Counted from the first letter of the stretch, positions 8,389 through 16,571 are shown. The stretch: 64,000 bases of DNA from Photobacterium ganghwense (GCF_003025595.1 NZ_PYMI01000009.1:62001-126000); one strand, 5' to 3'. Program-made: numbers and translations. Notes: generated by a model from the letters alone, not told the origin.

Positions 8389-9050
8389 GTTCTCATCATT
8401 CCCTTGATATCAATCAGGTTGCAATCATAAGCAATCGGCTCGCGACCGCCAAGGTGATTGCGCTACCGCAGTACCGTCGAGTGAGATGAAAAACGGGCAC
8501 CAAAGTACGGACCGGATCCAAAATTGCGCCACCTGGTGTAAACACTGAATTTACAGGAAGAAACAAAGAGCTAACCTTTCTTTGTTTTCCGGCCAGAAAT
8601 AAACCAACTATTGATACACAACAAGAAAAATCTGTGAAAGATGTAGATAATTTCAACCTCTGGCTTATTAGCAGAGGAAAAAGTTGCTCGTTATCACAAG
8701 GTGATTAAAGAGTTGGACTATGCTAGTATACAGCGCTTGTATGTCAGGGTGATTTATGCCTAGTCACCATGAAAACGTCATGCAACTGCCTTACACTTCG
8801 TAATACCTGAAACGGTACTGAAACCGCATAAGCAAGGTGTTGCCTTACAAAAGCAAGCAGATGCTTTTGTAAGGCAAAATTTTTGACATTTATTTGTATT
8901 ACCACCGTAACCTGTGGGATGAAAGTTACAAATGTTTGACCAAGGCCTCATTTTGCAGGCTTTTTTCAACATTATTGGAGCATCATTTTCGGGTATAACA
9001 CTGTGATTAAAATTTCCCTTGGGTAAAAGTTCGTCCGGAGACCATCCTCA
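8389..9050 (+). other. Long intergenic region upstream of pyruvate kinase
   Basis: 660 bp with no supported protein gene. It holds a 16-bp perfect hairpin at 8840-8877, a possible extended -10 element (TGCTAGTAT at 8721-8729) about 115 bp before that hairpin, a TTGACA (8883-8888) without a good -10 partner, and a -10-like TATAAC (8994-8999) about 50 bp before the pyk start. It must contain the pyk promoter and could also encode a small RNA ending at the hairpin. Confidence 0.5.
8840..8881 (+). terminator. 16-bp perfect hairpin, terminator-like, upstream of pyk
   Basis: TTGCCTTACAAAAGCA (8840-8855) and its exact complement (8862-8877) flank a 6-base loop AGCAGA. AAATTTTTG follows on the + strand. 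No annotated gene ends here on the + strand, so it would terminate either an unannotated short RNA or an early pyk leader. Confidence 0.5.
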
Positions 9051-10463
9051 ATGAAAAAGACCAAGATCGTATGTACGATTGGACCGAAAACTGAATCAAA
9101 AGAAATGCTGACCAAACTGGCTAACGCTGGTATGAACGTGATGCGTCTGAACTTCTCGCACGGTGACTTCGCTGAGCACGGCCAGCGTATCCAGAACCTG
9201 CGTGACGTGATGGCAGAAACAGGTAAGCAACTGGCGATTCTGCTGGACACCAAAGGTCCTGAAATTCGTACAACCAAACTGGAAAACGGTCAAGACGTGT
9301 CTCTGGTCGCTGGCCAGGAGTTCACATTCACGACTGATACGTCAGTTGTAGGTAACCACGAGCGTGTTGCCGTGACTTACCCTGGTTTCGCGAAAGACCT
9401 GAACAAAGGCAATACCGTTCTGGTTGACGACGGCCTGATCGAAATGGAAGTGTTGGAAACCACAGACACTGAAGTGAAGTGTAAAGTCCTGAACAATGGT
9501 GACCTGGGTGAAAACAAAGGTGTTAACCTGCCAGGCGTTTCTGTAAAACTGCCAGCACTGGCTGAAAAAGACAAAGCTGACCTGAAATTCGGTTGTGAGC
9601 AAGGCGTAGACTTCGTTGCGGCTTCTTTCATCCGTAAAGCAGAAGATGTAAAAGAAATCCGTGAGCTGCTGAATGCAAACGGCGGCGAGAAAATCCAGAT
9701 CATCTCGAAAATCGAGAACCAGGAAGGCGTAGACAACTTCGACGCTATTCTGGAAGCTTCTGACGGTATCATGGTTGCTCGTGGTGACCTGGGTGTAGAA
9801 ATCCCGGTTGAAGAAGTTATCTTCGCGCAGAAGATGATGATTGAGAAATGTAACCGTGCCCGTAAAGTCGTTATTACTGCGACTCAGATGCTGGATTCTA
9901 TGATCAAGAACCCTCGTCCGACACGTGCGGAAGCGGGTGACGTGGCTAACGCCATCATGGACGGTACTGACGCTGTTATGCTGTCTGGTGAGTCAGCAAA
10001 AGGTAAATACCCTATCGAAGCTGTGACTATCATGGCGCAAATCTGTGAGCGTACCGATGGTGCCCTGAAGGCCGAGCTGGGTTCTCGTCTGGACAGCTCA
10101 CGTCTGCGTATCACCGAAGCGGTATGTAAAGGTGCAGTAGACACGTCTGAGAAACTGGGTGCACCACTGATCGTTGTTGCCACTGAAGCTGGTAAATCTG
10201 CCCGTTCAGTTCGCAAATACTTCCCAACAGCTAACATTCTGGCTGTGACCACCAATCCAAAGACAGCGGCTCAGCTGACTCTGACGAAAGGTGTTACGCC
10301 GGTTATCATTGATGAAATCGAAAGCACTGACGCTTTCTACGCACGCGGTAAAGAGCTGGCGCTGGAAACGGGTCTGGGCGCGAAAGGCGATATCGTAGTG
10401 ATGGTATCTGGTGCACTGGTTCCATCGGGTACCACTAACACCGCATCAGTACACGTACTGTAA
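9051..10463 (+). CDS. pykF: Pyruvate kinase I (PykF type)
   Basis: 470 residues, the same length as E. coli PykF. Converts phosphoenolpyruvate and ADP to pyruvate and ATP. It begins MKKTKIVCTIGPKTES, has the active-site segment IMVARGDLGVEIP with the substrate-binding residues, VITATQMLDSMI, and the MLSGESAKGKYP loop. The C-terminal ~120 residues are the allosteric domain that binds fructose-1,6-bisphosphate in this subtype. The length and the C-terminal sequence favour type I over PykA. It stands alone with its own terminator. Confidence 0.96.
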   Translation: MKKTKIVCTIGPKTESKEMLTKLANAGMNVMRLNFSHGDFAEHGQRIQNLRDVMAETGKQLAILLDTKGPEIRTTKLENGQDVSLVAGQEFTFTTDTSVVGNHERVAVTYPGFAKDLNKGNTVLVDDGLIEMEVLETTDTEVKCKVLNNGDLGENKGVNLPGVSVKLPALAEKDKADLKFGCEQGVDFVAASFIRKAEDVKEIRELLNANGGEKIQIISKIENQEGVDNFDAILEASDGIMVARGDLGVEIPVEEVIFAQKMMIEKCNRARKVVITATQMLDSMIKNPRPTRAEAGDVANAIMDGTDAVMLSGESAKGKYPIEAVTIMAQICERTDGALKAELGSRLDSSRLRITEAVCKGAVDTSEKLGAPLIVVATEAGKSARSVRKYFPTANILAVTTNPKTAAQLTLTKGVTPVIIDEIESTDAFYARGKELALETGLGAKGDIVVMVSGALVPSGTTNTASVHVL

Positions 10464-10488
10464 TCTGCGATTACCACATATCGTTTCA

Positions 10489-10517
10489 AACGGGAGCCTC
10501 TGGGTTCCCGTTTTTTT
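10489..10517 (+). terminator. Rho-independent terminator of pykF
   Basis: AACGGGA (10489-10495) pairs with TCCCGTT (10506-10512) and a run of seven T residues follows. It is 25 bp after the stop codon. Confidence 0.9.
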
Positions 10518-10789
10518 ATCCGTTAATTATCGCTCCTGTGACTTGGGCTTGTCCCGTCATACGCGGTTGGTCAGGGAGCACTCTTCCCGCCACCCTTTTC
10601 CCCAGCCAAGCCAATACCTACTCAAAAAGGCAAGGGATTCATCTCTCTAGCCACAGAGAAAGCGTGGTAATGACTCACACTTCTGACATCGAACAATCGC
10701 GGTAAACTTTCACTCTCAGTATACTCAACGCGCAATTCATCCCCTTTAAGAATATTAAAAGACACTGCCGTAACTGAGTGAGGAGTACC
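10518..10789 (+). other. Intergenic region before the GntR gene
   Basis: About 270 bp without a supported gene. A TATACT (about 10717) and the AT-rich run near 10750 are possible promoter elements, but no convincing -35 is paired with them. Confidence 0.4.
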
Positions 10790-11443
10790 GTGCCCAGCCC
10801 AACCCTTTCCGATAAAGTCATGACGCTTATCCGTCAGGATATTTTGACCGGCGATCTGCCTCCCGGCCATAAGCTGGTTGTGGCTGACCTGAAAGCCCGT
10901 TATAACGTTGGCGCCTCTCCGATTCGTGAAGCCCTGGTGCAGTTGTCCTGGCATAAATACGTGCATTTCGCGCCGCAGAAAGGTTGCTGGGTGGCACCGG
11001 TCTCAGCCAGTGAACTGGAGGATCTGTTTGATACCAGTCTGGAGCTGTCCAGAATTTTGCTTCAGCGAGCCATCAAATATGGTGATGAGGCTTGGGAGTT
11101 GAACGTACTGACTAGCTACCACAAACTCAAACGCCTCAATCCGGCGGATCCGAAATCCGACTTTACCGAATGGGAACAGCGTCACGGCGAATTTCATCAG
11201 GCATTGCTGGCTGGCAGCCGCTCACCCAGTTTGCTGGCGCTTCACCGTCAGGTGTATGAGCAGGTGGAACGCTATCGCCACATCTGGGTCAACCGCCACC
11301 GTCAATACGAAGAGCGCTACCATGAAAATGGGGAACATGAGGCCATCATGAATGCCGTGCTGGGACGTAACAGCCAGCAGGCCCTGAGCTTGCTAAATAC
11401 CCATTCTCAACGGGCGATCGACATGATTAAGCGCTACCTGTAG
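10790..11443 (+). CDS. GntR-family regulator, FCD (FadR/VanR) subfamily
   Basis: 217 residues from the GTG at 10790, which has AGGAG four bases upstream; an earlier in-frame GTG at 10778 overlaps that ribosome site and is less likely. The winged helix-turn-helix is at the N-terminus (LSDKVMTLIRQDILTGDLPPG ... YNVGASPIREAL). The rest is an all-helical FCD ligand-binding domain with the metal-ligand pattern: an aspartate in FDTSLELSR and histidines in EWEQRHGEFHQAL and the later helices. It resembles regulators such as CsiR in layout. The effector is unknown, and no catabolic operon adjoins it. Confidence 0.88.
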   Translation: MPSPTLSDKVMTLIRQDILTGDLPPGHKLVVADLKARYNVGASPIREALVQLSWHKYVHFAPQKGCWVAPVSASELEDLFDTSLELSRILLQRAIKYGDEAWELNVLTSYHKLKRLNPADPKSDFTEWEQRHGEFHQALLAGSRSPSLLALHRQVYEQVERYRHIWVNRHRQYEERYHENGEHEAIMNAVLGRNSQQALSLLNTHSQRAIDMIKRYL

Positions 11444-11451
11444 CCGACTGG

Positions 11452-11580
11452 CTACCAGAATATTTCTTTGTGGTGGGTATTGAGCAACAGGACTGCCAGC
11501 AGAAAATAAATGGCATTGATATTAAAGCCGAGCAATAGCAGGCTCAGCACGGTTAACCGTGGCAGAAACTTTGCGTTCAT
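11452..11580 (-). CDS. 42-residue membrane microprotein, function unknown
   Basis: A frame of 42 codons starting at an ATG at 11578-11580 with GGGGGA seven bases upstream. The product MNAKFLPRLTVLSLLLL... has a basic N-terminus, then one long or two short hydrophobic helices (residues 9-33) and a polar histidine-containing tail ending EIFW. This is a typical single-pass or hairpin microprotein. It converges on the GntR gene with 8 bp between stops. I recognise no family. The good ribosome site and a palindrome in its presumed promoter argue that it is real, but it could still be chance. Confidence 0.5.
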   Translation of the reverse strand: MNAKFLPRLTVLSLLLLGFNINAIYFLLAVLLLNTHHKEIFW

Positions 11581-11624
11581 TGTCTGTCCCCCACATCTTT
11601 CCTACGGGCGAGTTCGACCATCTA

Positions 11625-11640
11625 TTAGACTTTAGTCTAA
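11625..11640. promoter_or_regulatory. Inverted repeat at the presumed promoter of the microprotein
   Basis: TTAGACT and AGTCTAA (7 bp each, 2-bp spacer). On the minus strand the right part reads TCTAAT, a 5-of-6 match to a -10 element about 45 bp before the microprotein start, so the repeat would overlap the promoter. No convincing -35. Confidence 0.35.
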
Positions 11641-11681
11641 TACCGGAAAAATGCCGTTCGGCAGCAAGACAAAAACGGGAC

Positions 11682-11708
11682 AAAAAAACCGGCGCATGAA
11701 GCGCCGGT
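11682..11708 (-). terminator. Rho-independent terminator of ilvIH
   Basis: ACCGGCGC (11688-11695) and GCGCCGGT (11701-11708) flank a 5-base loop, and the minus strand continues with seven T residues. It is 50 bp beyond the ilvH stop. Confidence 0.92.
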
Positions 11709-11757
11709 TGATGTTCTGAACTGTATTTTAAAACTGCATTAGTGCATTAGAATGACT

Positions 11758-12255
11758 TCAGGCTTTCAGGGCTCTTTCACCACGAGCCATGCCGACTACC
11801 CCGCTACGTGCCACTTCGACAATGTCCGTCGCCTCGCCTACTGCAGCAATAAAGGCGTCCAGCTTCTCACTGGTACCGGCCAGCTGAATGGTATAAATCT
11901 GGCTGGTAACATCGACGATCTGACCGCGGAAAATATCTGCCGTGCGCTTAACTTCCGCGCGGGCAAAGCCGGAGGCTTTCACCTTCACTAACATCAGTTC
12001 ACGTTCAACATGATCACTTTCAGTCACATTGCTGACCTTAAGGATATCAATCAGCTTGTGCAGTTGCTTTTCAATCTGCTCGAGCGCCGCTTCATCCTCA
12101 ACATTGGTGGTGATATTGAGGCGAGACAGGGTCGCATCATCGGTCGGTGCCACGGTCAGTGACTCAATGTTGTAACCACGCTGAGAAAACAGGCCAACTA
12201 CCCGGGATAATGCGCCTGGTTCATTTTCTAGAAGTACTGATACAATCCTGCGCAT
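11758..12255 (-). CDS. ilvH: Acetolactate synthase III small subunit
   Basis: 165 residues from the ATG at 12255. This start gives the standard MRRIVSVLLENEPGALSRV N-terminus and overlaps the ilvI stop by one base (TAATG), so the two subunits are translationally coupled. The N-terminal ACT domain (residues 1-78, with LFSQRGYNIESLTVAPTDD) binds valine and confers feedback inhibition; the C-terminal domain contacts the catalytic subunit IlvI. An upstream in-frame start would lie inside ilvI and is not needed. Confidence 0.96.
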   Translation of the reverse strand: MRRIVSVLLENEPGALSRVVGLFSQRGYNIESLTVAPTDDATLSRLNITTNVEDEAALEQIEKQLHKLIDILKVSNVTESDHVERELMLVKVKASGFARAEVKRTADIFRGQIVDVTSQIYTIQLAGTSEKLDAFIAAVGEATDIVEVARSGVVGMARGERALKA

Positions 12256-13973
12256 TAGGTTCTCTCCGTTTTGCTTAGCCACATTTCACTCATTGAGCCA
12301 CCCCGGATCAGCATCGGGTACACGTGCTCAGTTTCATCCACACTGATATCAATAAACACCAGACGATCTTTCATCGCCAGCGCACGCTCCAGTTCACTGT
12401 CCAGCTTCGCCGGATCCGAAATTCGGATCCCGACGTGGCCATACGCTTCCGCAATGGCAGCAAAGTCCGGTACCGAATCCATGTAGGAGTGGGAGTGGCG
12501 CCCCTGGTAAATCATGTCCTGCCACTGCTTCACCATCCCCAGGAAACGGTTGTTGAGGTTGATAATCTTAACCGGGATGTCATATTGCAGCGCGGTGGAC
12601 AGCTCTTGGATATTCATCTGGATACTGCCGTCACCAGTCACACATACCACTTCGGCATCCGGCAGGGCAAACTTGACGCCCATCGCGGCTGGCAGGCCAA
12701 AGCCCATGGTGCCCAGGCCTCCGGAGTTAATCCAGCGACGCGGCTTGTTGAACGGGTAATACAATGCTGCAAACATTTGGTGCTGGCCGACATCAGAGGC
12801 AACATACGCGTCGCCATCGGTCAGGCGGTACAGCGACTCAATTACCTGCTGTGGCTTGATGCGCTCGTTATCCGAGGCATAGCTCAGGCATTTGCGGGCA
12901 CGCCAGGATTCAATTTCACTCCACCAGCTGTCCAGCGCATCGGCATCATTGTGGCCGTCCTGATCATCCAGCATTTTCAGCATAGTATTCAGTACCGTTT
13001 CAGCCGAGCCAACAATCGGGATGTCCGCGGCTATTGTCTTGGAGATTGAAGACGGATCGATATCGATATGCAGTACCGTCGCATCCGGGCAGTACTTGGC
13101 TACGTTGTTGGTGGTGCGATCATCAAACCGGACACCGACCGCAAAGATCAGATCCGAGTTATGCATGGTCATGTTGGCTTCATAGGTGCCGTGCATGCCC
13201 AGCATCCCCAGACTGTGGTGGTGATCGCCCGGGAAAGCGCCCAGCCCCATCAGGGTGCTGACGACCGGCAGCTTCAGCCGCTCCGCCAGGTTCAGCAACT
13301 GCTCGTGGCAGGCAGACATAATAGCGCCGCCCCCCACATACAACACCGGCTTTTTCGCCGTCAGCAGCGCTTTCAGGCCACGCTTGATCTGCCCTTTATG
13401 ACCATTGGTTGTCGGGTTATACGAACGCATAGCGATCGCTTCCGGATACTGGTAGGCGTACTTTTCAGCCGGGTTCAGCATGTCTTTCGGAATGTCGATC
13501 ACCACCGGCCCGGGACGACCACTGGATGCGATGTAAAAGGCTTTTTTGATGATTTCAGGGATCTGCTCCGGCTTGGTCACCAGAAAACTGTGTTTAACCA
13601 CCGGGCGGGAGATACCGACCATGTCGCATTCCTGGAATGCATCATTGCCAATCAGGTTACTCATAACCTGGCCAGAGAGGATGACGAGCGGAATGGAGTC
13701 CATGTAAGCGGTCGCTATGCCGGTAATCGCATTGGTTGCTCCCGGACCCGAGGTCACCAGGACAACACCTACATCACCGGTGGCACGGGCATAACCATCT
13801 GCCATGTGCACAGCTGCTTGTTCGTGACGGACGAGGACGTGTTCGATATCGCTTTTCTCATGCAGCGCATCGTAAATATCCAGTACCGAACCGCCAGGGT
13901 ATCCGAAGATATGTTTTACGCCTTGATCGATCATCGAGCGGACGATCATCTCAGCGCCGGACAACATTTCCAT
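12255..13973 (-). CDS. ilvI: Acetolactate synthase III large (catalytic) subunit
   Basis: 572 residues (E. coli 574). Thiamine-diphosphate- and FAD-dependent condensation of two pyruvates, or pyruvate plus 2-ketobutyrate, the first common step to valine, leucine and isoleucine. The catalytic glutamate is in VRHEQAAVHMADGYARATG (about residue 50); the ThDP/Mg motif GDGSIQMNIQE...LNN is at about 435-465. The ATG at 13973 has an ideal GGAGG seven bases upstream. That ribosome site is complementary to an upstream segment of a long structured leader. First gene of ilvIH. Confidence 0.97.
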   Translation of the reverse strand: MEMLSGAEMIVRSMIDQGVKHIFGYPGGSVLDIYDALHEKSDIEHVLVRHEQAAVHMADGYARATGDVGVVLVTSGPGATNAITGIATAYMDSIPLVILSGQVMSNLIGNDAFQECDMVGISRPVVKHSFLVTKPEQIPEIIKKAFYIASSGRPGPVVIDIPKDMLNPAEKYAYQYPEAIAMRSYNPTTNGHKGQIKRGLKALLTAKKPVLYVGGGAIMSACHEQLLNLAERLKLPVVSTLMGLGAFPGDHHHSLGMLGMHGTYEANMTMHNSDLIFAVGVRFDDRTTNNVAKYCPDATVLHIDIDPSSISKTIAADIPIVGSAETVLNTMLKMLDDQDGHNDADALDSWWSEIESWRARKCLSYASDNERIKPQQVIESLYRLTDGDAYVASDVGQHQMFAALYYPFNKPRRWINSGGLGTMGFGLPAAMGVKFALPDAEVVCVTGDGSIQMNIQELSTALQYDIPVKIINLNNRFLGMVKQWQDMIYQGRHSHSYMDSVPDFAAIAEAYGHVGIRISDPAKLDSELERALAMKDRLVFIDISVDETEHVYPMLIRGGSMSEMWLSKTERT

Positions 13974-14163
13974 ATTTCTGCCTCCAGGTCTTGTATACCA
14001 TCCCGTATAGCTAATTCAACGTAACTGCGGTGACTGTGGCCTGAGGTATTGCCAATCTGACTGGAGGGCAGACGGGCAACACACGCAGCATGGGTAGTAC
14101 AGTCACTGAGCCAAGTAGACGGCAGACCTTATTACAGGCTTCTGCCTCAATTAGCTATACAGG
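13974..14163 (-). promoter_or_regulatory. Structured ilvI mRNA leader with sequestered ribosome site (candidate translational attenuator)
   Basis: Read 5' to 3' on the minus strand. CCUGUAUAGCUAAUU (14163 to 14149) pairs with AAUUAGCUAUACGGG (14016 to 14002): 15 bp with one G-U, enclosing about 130 nt. Inside, GUGACUGU/ACAGUCAC (14106-14099 with 14037-14030) is a perfect 8-bp helix. UCUGCCCUCCAG (14072 to 14061) is complementary, with one bulged C, to CUGGAGGCAGA (13987 to 13977), the ilvI Shine-Dalgarno region. A 9-base copy of that region, GAGGCAGAA, also occurs at 14148 to 14140 and could compete for the anti-SD segment. No U-rich terminator is visible, so control would act on translation. 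Pairings were found by eye; no folding energy was computed. Confidence 0.6.
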
Positions 14164-14215
14164 CTGATATCACATAGTTAGGGCTTATTTTTAGCCTAAG
14201 AATGAATCCAATCAT
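14147..14215 (-). CDS. Candidate ilvIH leader peptide, 22 residues, Ile/Leu/Val-rich
   Basis: ATG at 14215 followed by 21 sense codons and TGA. Eight of 22 residues are branched-chain: five Ile, two Leu, one Val, with ATT, CTT, CTA, ATA and GTG codons, including three rare ATA codons. The last codons lie within the 5' arm of the long leader helix, and the stop codon abuts the decoy Shine-Dalgarno copy, so ribosome position would decide which helices form. The Shine-Dalgarno for this frame is poor. A chance frame is therefore a real alternative; placement is the main support. Confidence 0.4.
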   Translation of the reverse strand: MIGFILRLKISPNYVISACIAN

Positions 14216-14235
14216 GTGTGTTCACGCTATGTTGC

Positions 14236-14261
14236 CTGTAGCGGGTCATAACCCGTTACAG
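14236..14261. repeat. Hairpin/inverted repeat upstream of the ilvI leader frame
   Basis: CTGTA-CGGGT and ACCCG-TACAG arms with one mismatch around a four-base loop. It is either the 5' hairpin of the ilvI leader RNA or a DNA operator. I could not pair a convincing promoter with it; AT-rich sequence at 14281-14292 (minus strand TTGATAAAAAAACG) is the likely promoter zone. Confidence 0.4.
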
Positions 14262-14460
14262 TAAGCGTTAATCAATGTAACGTTTTTTTATCAATCAAGT
14301 CTATCGCCCGGCGGCAGTTAACAAGATTCCTCTAAAATGGATAAAAAACCACCACAATCATGATTTCATCCCCTCCGCGTATAACATCTTCCACCATGAA
14401 GATTCCAATTTGCAGAGCATCTCACTTTACCTTTGCAACAGTGTGCGTGACTTACATAGC

Positions 14461-14488
14461 AAAAAGGGAAGCTTGCGCTTCCCTTTTG
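14461..14488. terminator. Bidirectional-type terminator after the acyl-CoA ligase gene
   Basis: AAAAGGGAAGC (14462-14472), loop TTGC, GCTTCCCTTTT (14477-14487). The minus strand continues with T residues, fitting termination of the ligase transcript that stops at 14526. Confidence 0.88.
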
Positions 14489-14525
14489 TTTTCCGTTTTC
14501 AGGCTGTCTCACCGCCCTGCCCGAA

Positions 14526-16364
14526 TCACTTGCGGGAGCGGGCGGCCTTATGGCTTTCTTCATACATGCGCTCAATTTCCTCATGGTAACGGTCGAGGAT
14601 AACCTTGCGACGCAGTTTCTGAGTCGGGGTCAGCTCACCGTGATCCATCGAGAACGCACGCGGCAGCAGGGTGAACTTCTTCACCTGCTCGAAACGCGCC
14701 AGATCCTTTTGCAGTTCGCCCAGGCGCTTCTCAATCAGTTCCACGATCTGGGTGTGCTTGATCAGCTCAAGACGGTCTTTGTACTTGATGTTCAGCTCGC
14801 GCGCATGTTCTTCCAGGGTTTCAAAACACGGGACGATCAGCGCGGAGACAAACTTGCGGGTATCGGCAATCACCGCAATCTGCTCAATAAAATGATCTTT
14901 GCCGATGGCACCTTCAATCACCTGCGGCGCGATGTATTTCCCGCCGGAGGTTTTCATTAACTCTTTGATGCGATCGGTAATAAACAGGTTGCCATCTTGA
15001 TCAATATGGCCGGCATCCCCGGTTTTCAGGAACCCATCATTGGTGAAGTTGGCTGCCGTTTCTTCTGGCATGTTGTAGTAGCCCCGCATGACCATCGGCC
15101 CGCGTACCAGAATCTCGTTATTGGCACCGATTTTTACTTCCGCGCCCGGCATCGGCATCCCGATGGAGTCAGGATTGAAGCACTTATCATCCCAGCAGGA
15201 AACGGTCGCGGTTGTTTCCGTCATGCCATAGCCCAGCTTGACGTTGATCCCGATAGCGTGGAAAAACCGGCCGATACTTTCATCCAGTTTGGCTCCACCG
15301 CACGGCATGAACTTGATGTTACCGCCTAACAAGGCACGCAGCTTGGACAACACCAGCTTGTCGGCCAGCGCATGACTGCGCTTGAGCAGCCAGGACGGCT
15401 CACGACACTCCTGTCGCGCCAGTGCCATGCGGGCACCCATGTTCACCGCCCAGGTAAACATCACTTTGCGGTGCACAGGCGCACGCGCCACCTTGTCGTG
15501 CACCCCGGAATAAATTTTTTCGTACACCCGCGGCACCGCTGACATCACATTCGGCTTCACTTCCGCCAGCGCGTCTTTCAGCAGATTGGTATCCGACAAG
15601 TAGCAGTTCACACCGCCACGGTGCAGGACATAGAAAGTCCATGCCCGCTCGAACACGTGGGAAAGCGGCAGGAAACACAGGGATACATCGCCTTCAGCCA
15701 GCGCCAGCTTCTGATCGTGCCCTTCGATCTGTGAGGCAATGTTGGCATAATCCAGCATTACCCCTTTGGGCGTTCCTGTGGTCCCAGAGGTGTAAATCAG
15801 GGTCAGCAGGTCATCCATGGTGGTTTCATCCAGACGACGGGCCAGTTCGGCCTTCGCATCCCCTTCGGACTCTGTACTGACCCCGCTCAACGCGACAAAC
15901 GCGTCATAGCTGATCACTTTCGGGTGATCCGGCAAAGTTGCCGCTGGTGACATCACGATGATGTGTTCCAGCCCCGGGCATTCTTCCGCCAGCTCCAGGG
16001 CTGCGTCCAGCTGCGCCTGCTCGCCGACAAACAACATCCGGATACCGGCATCATTGACGATATAGGCAGCCTGCTGCGGGGTATTGGTCGGGTAGATAGG
16101 CACGGTCACAGCGCGGTTGTACAAGGTGGCAAAGTCCGCCACGCTCCAGCGAGGCATGTTATTGGAGAAGATGCCGACTTTATCCTGCACGTTCAGACCG
16201 CGCGTCAGCATCGCCAACGCTAACTGATGAATTTGCTCACCGAACTCCGTCCAGCTGACAGACAGCCACTGGCCATCGACCCGGTGGCGCAATGCCGTCC
16301 GCTCCCCCAGACGGGAGATCTGGGAACGAATGCGGTTGACGATGTGATACTCTCGTTTTGCCAT
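14526..16364 (-). CDS. Long-chain fatty-acid-CoA ligase (FAA1-type AMP-forming synthetase)
   Basis: 612 residues. Activates fatty acids to acyl-CoA through an acyl-adenylate. AMP-binding motif TLIYTSGTTGTPKGVML (about residues 190-205), PLSHVFERAW, the adenine-binding GYGMTETTATVS (about 360), and the hinge LKTGDAGHIDQDGNLFITDRIKELMKTSGGKYIAP (about 470) are all present. The ~600-residue length and FAA1-like order match the second ligase of Vibrio rather than E. coli FadD (561 residues). It is cytoplasmic/membrane-peripheral and monocistronic, inserted between ilvI and leuO. A FadR-type operator lies about 100 bp upstream, consistent with fatty-acid control. Confidence 0.93.
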   Translation of the reverse strand: MAKREYHIVNRIRSQISRLGERTALRHRVDGQWLSVSWTEFGEQIHQLALAMLTRGLNVQDKVGIFSNNMPRWSVADFATLYNRAVTVPIYPTNTPQQAAYIVNDAGIRMLFVGEQAQLDAALELAEECPGLEHIIVMSPAATLPDHPKVISYDAFVALSGVSTESEGDAKAELARRLDETTMDDLLTLIYTSGTTGTPKGVMLDYANIASQIEGHDQKLALAEGDVSLCFLPLSHVFERAWTFYVLHRGGVNCYLSDTNLLKDALAEVKPNVMSAVPRVYEKIYSGVHDKVARAPVHRKVMFTWAVNMGARMALARQECREPSWLLKRSHALADKLVLSKLRALLGGNIKFMPCGGAKLDESIGRFFHAIGINVKLGYGMTETTATVSCWDDKCFNPDSIGMPMPGAEVKIGANNEILVRGPMVMRGYYNMPEETAANFTNDGFLKTGDAGHIDQDGNLFITDRIKELMKTSGGKYIAPQVIEGAIGKDHFIEQIAVIADTRKFVSALIVPCFETLEEHARELNIKYKDRLELIKHTQIVELIEKRLGELQKDLARFEQVKKFTLLPRAFSMDHGELTPTQKLRRKVILDRYHEEIERMYEESHKAARSRK

Positions 16365-16462
16365 AACTACTCTACCGTTAAGCTTACACCTGTAAGCTAT
16401 CGTGCAAGGGAGTCTACCTGCGACACTGAAAAAGGCAACTCTGCGAAATCACAAAACCATCA

Positions 16463-16485
16463 TTATTCTGGTATGACCAGAATAA
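16463..16485. promoter_or_regulatory. FadR-type operator upstream of the acyl-CoA ligase
   Basis: Perfect 10-bp arms TTATTCTGGT / ACCAGAATAA around ATG. The 17-bp core TTCTGGTATGACCAGAA closely matches the E. coli FadR consensus (TGGTNNGACCA core). It lies 99 bp upstream of the ligase start, where FadR would repress in the absence of long-chain acyl-CoA. The family match is from memory of the consensus; binding is inferred. Confidence 0.75.
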
Positions 16486-16571
16486 CTTTGCTCACATCAT
16501 GTACGGATTATTCAGGATATCACAGGGTTGCGTCAGCAATGTGGCAGACCGCCACGGGCGGCAACAGACGT

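Noticed and set aside
8414..8656. 80-codon minus-strand frame in the pyk upstream gap
   Set aside because: No ribosome site, no recognisable pattern, and composition unlike coding sequence here.
13068..14024. 318-codon plus-strand frame
   Set aside because: Antisense to ilvI, with no start signal; a shadow of high-GC third positions.
14526..16364. E. coli-type fadD
   Set aside because: Length and motif order fit the FAA1-type ligase; I therefore gave no fadD symbol.
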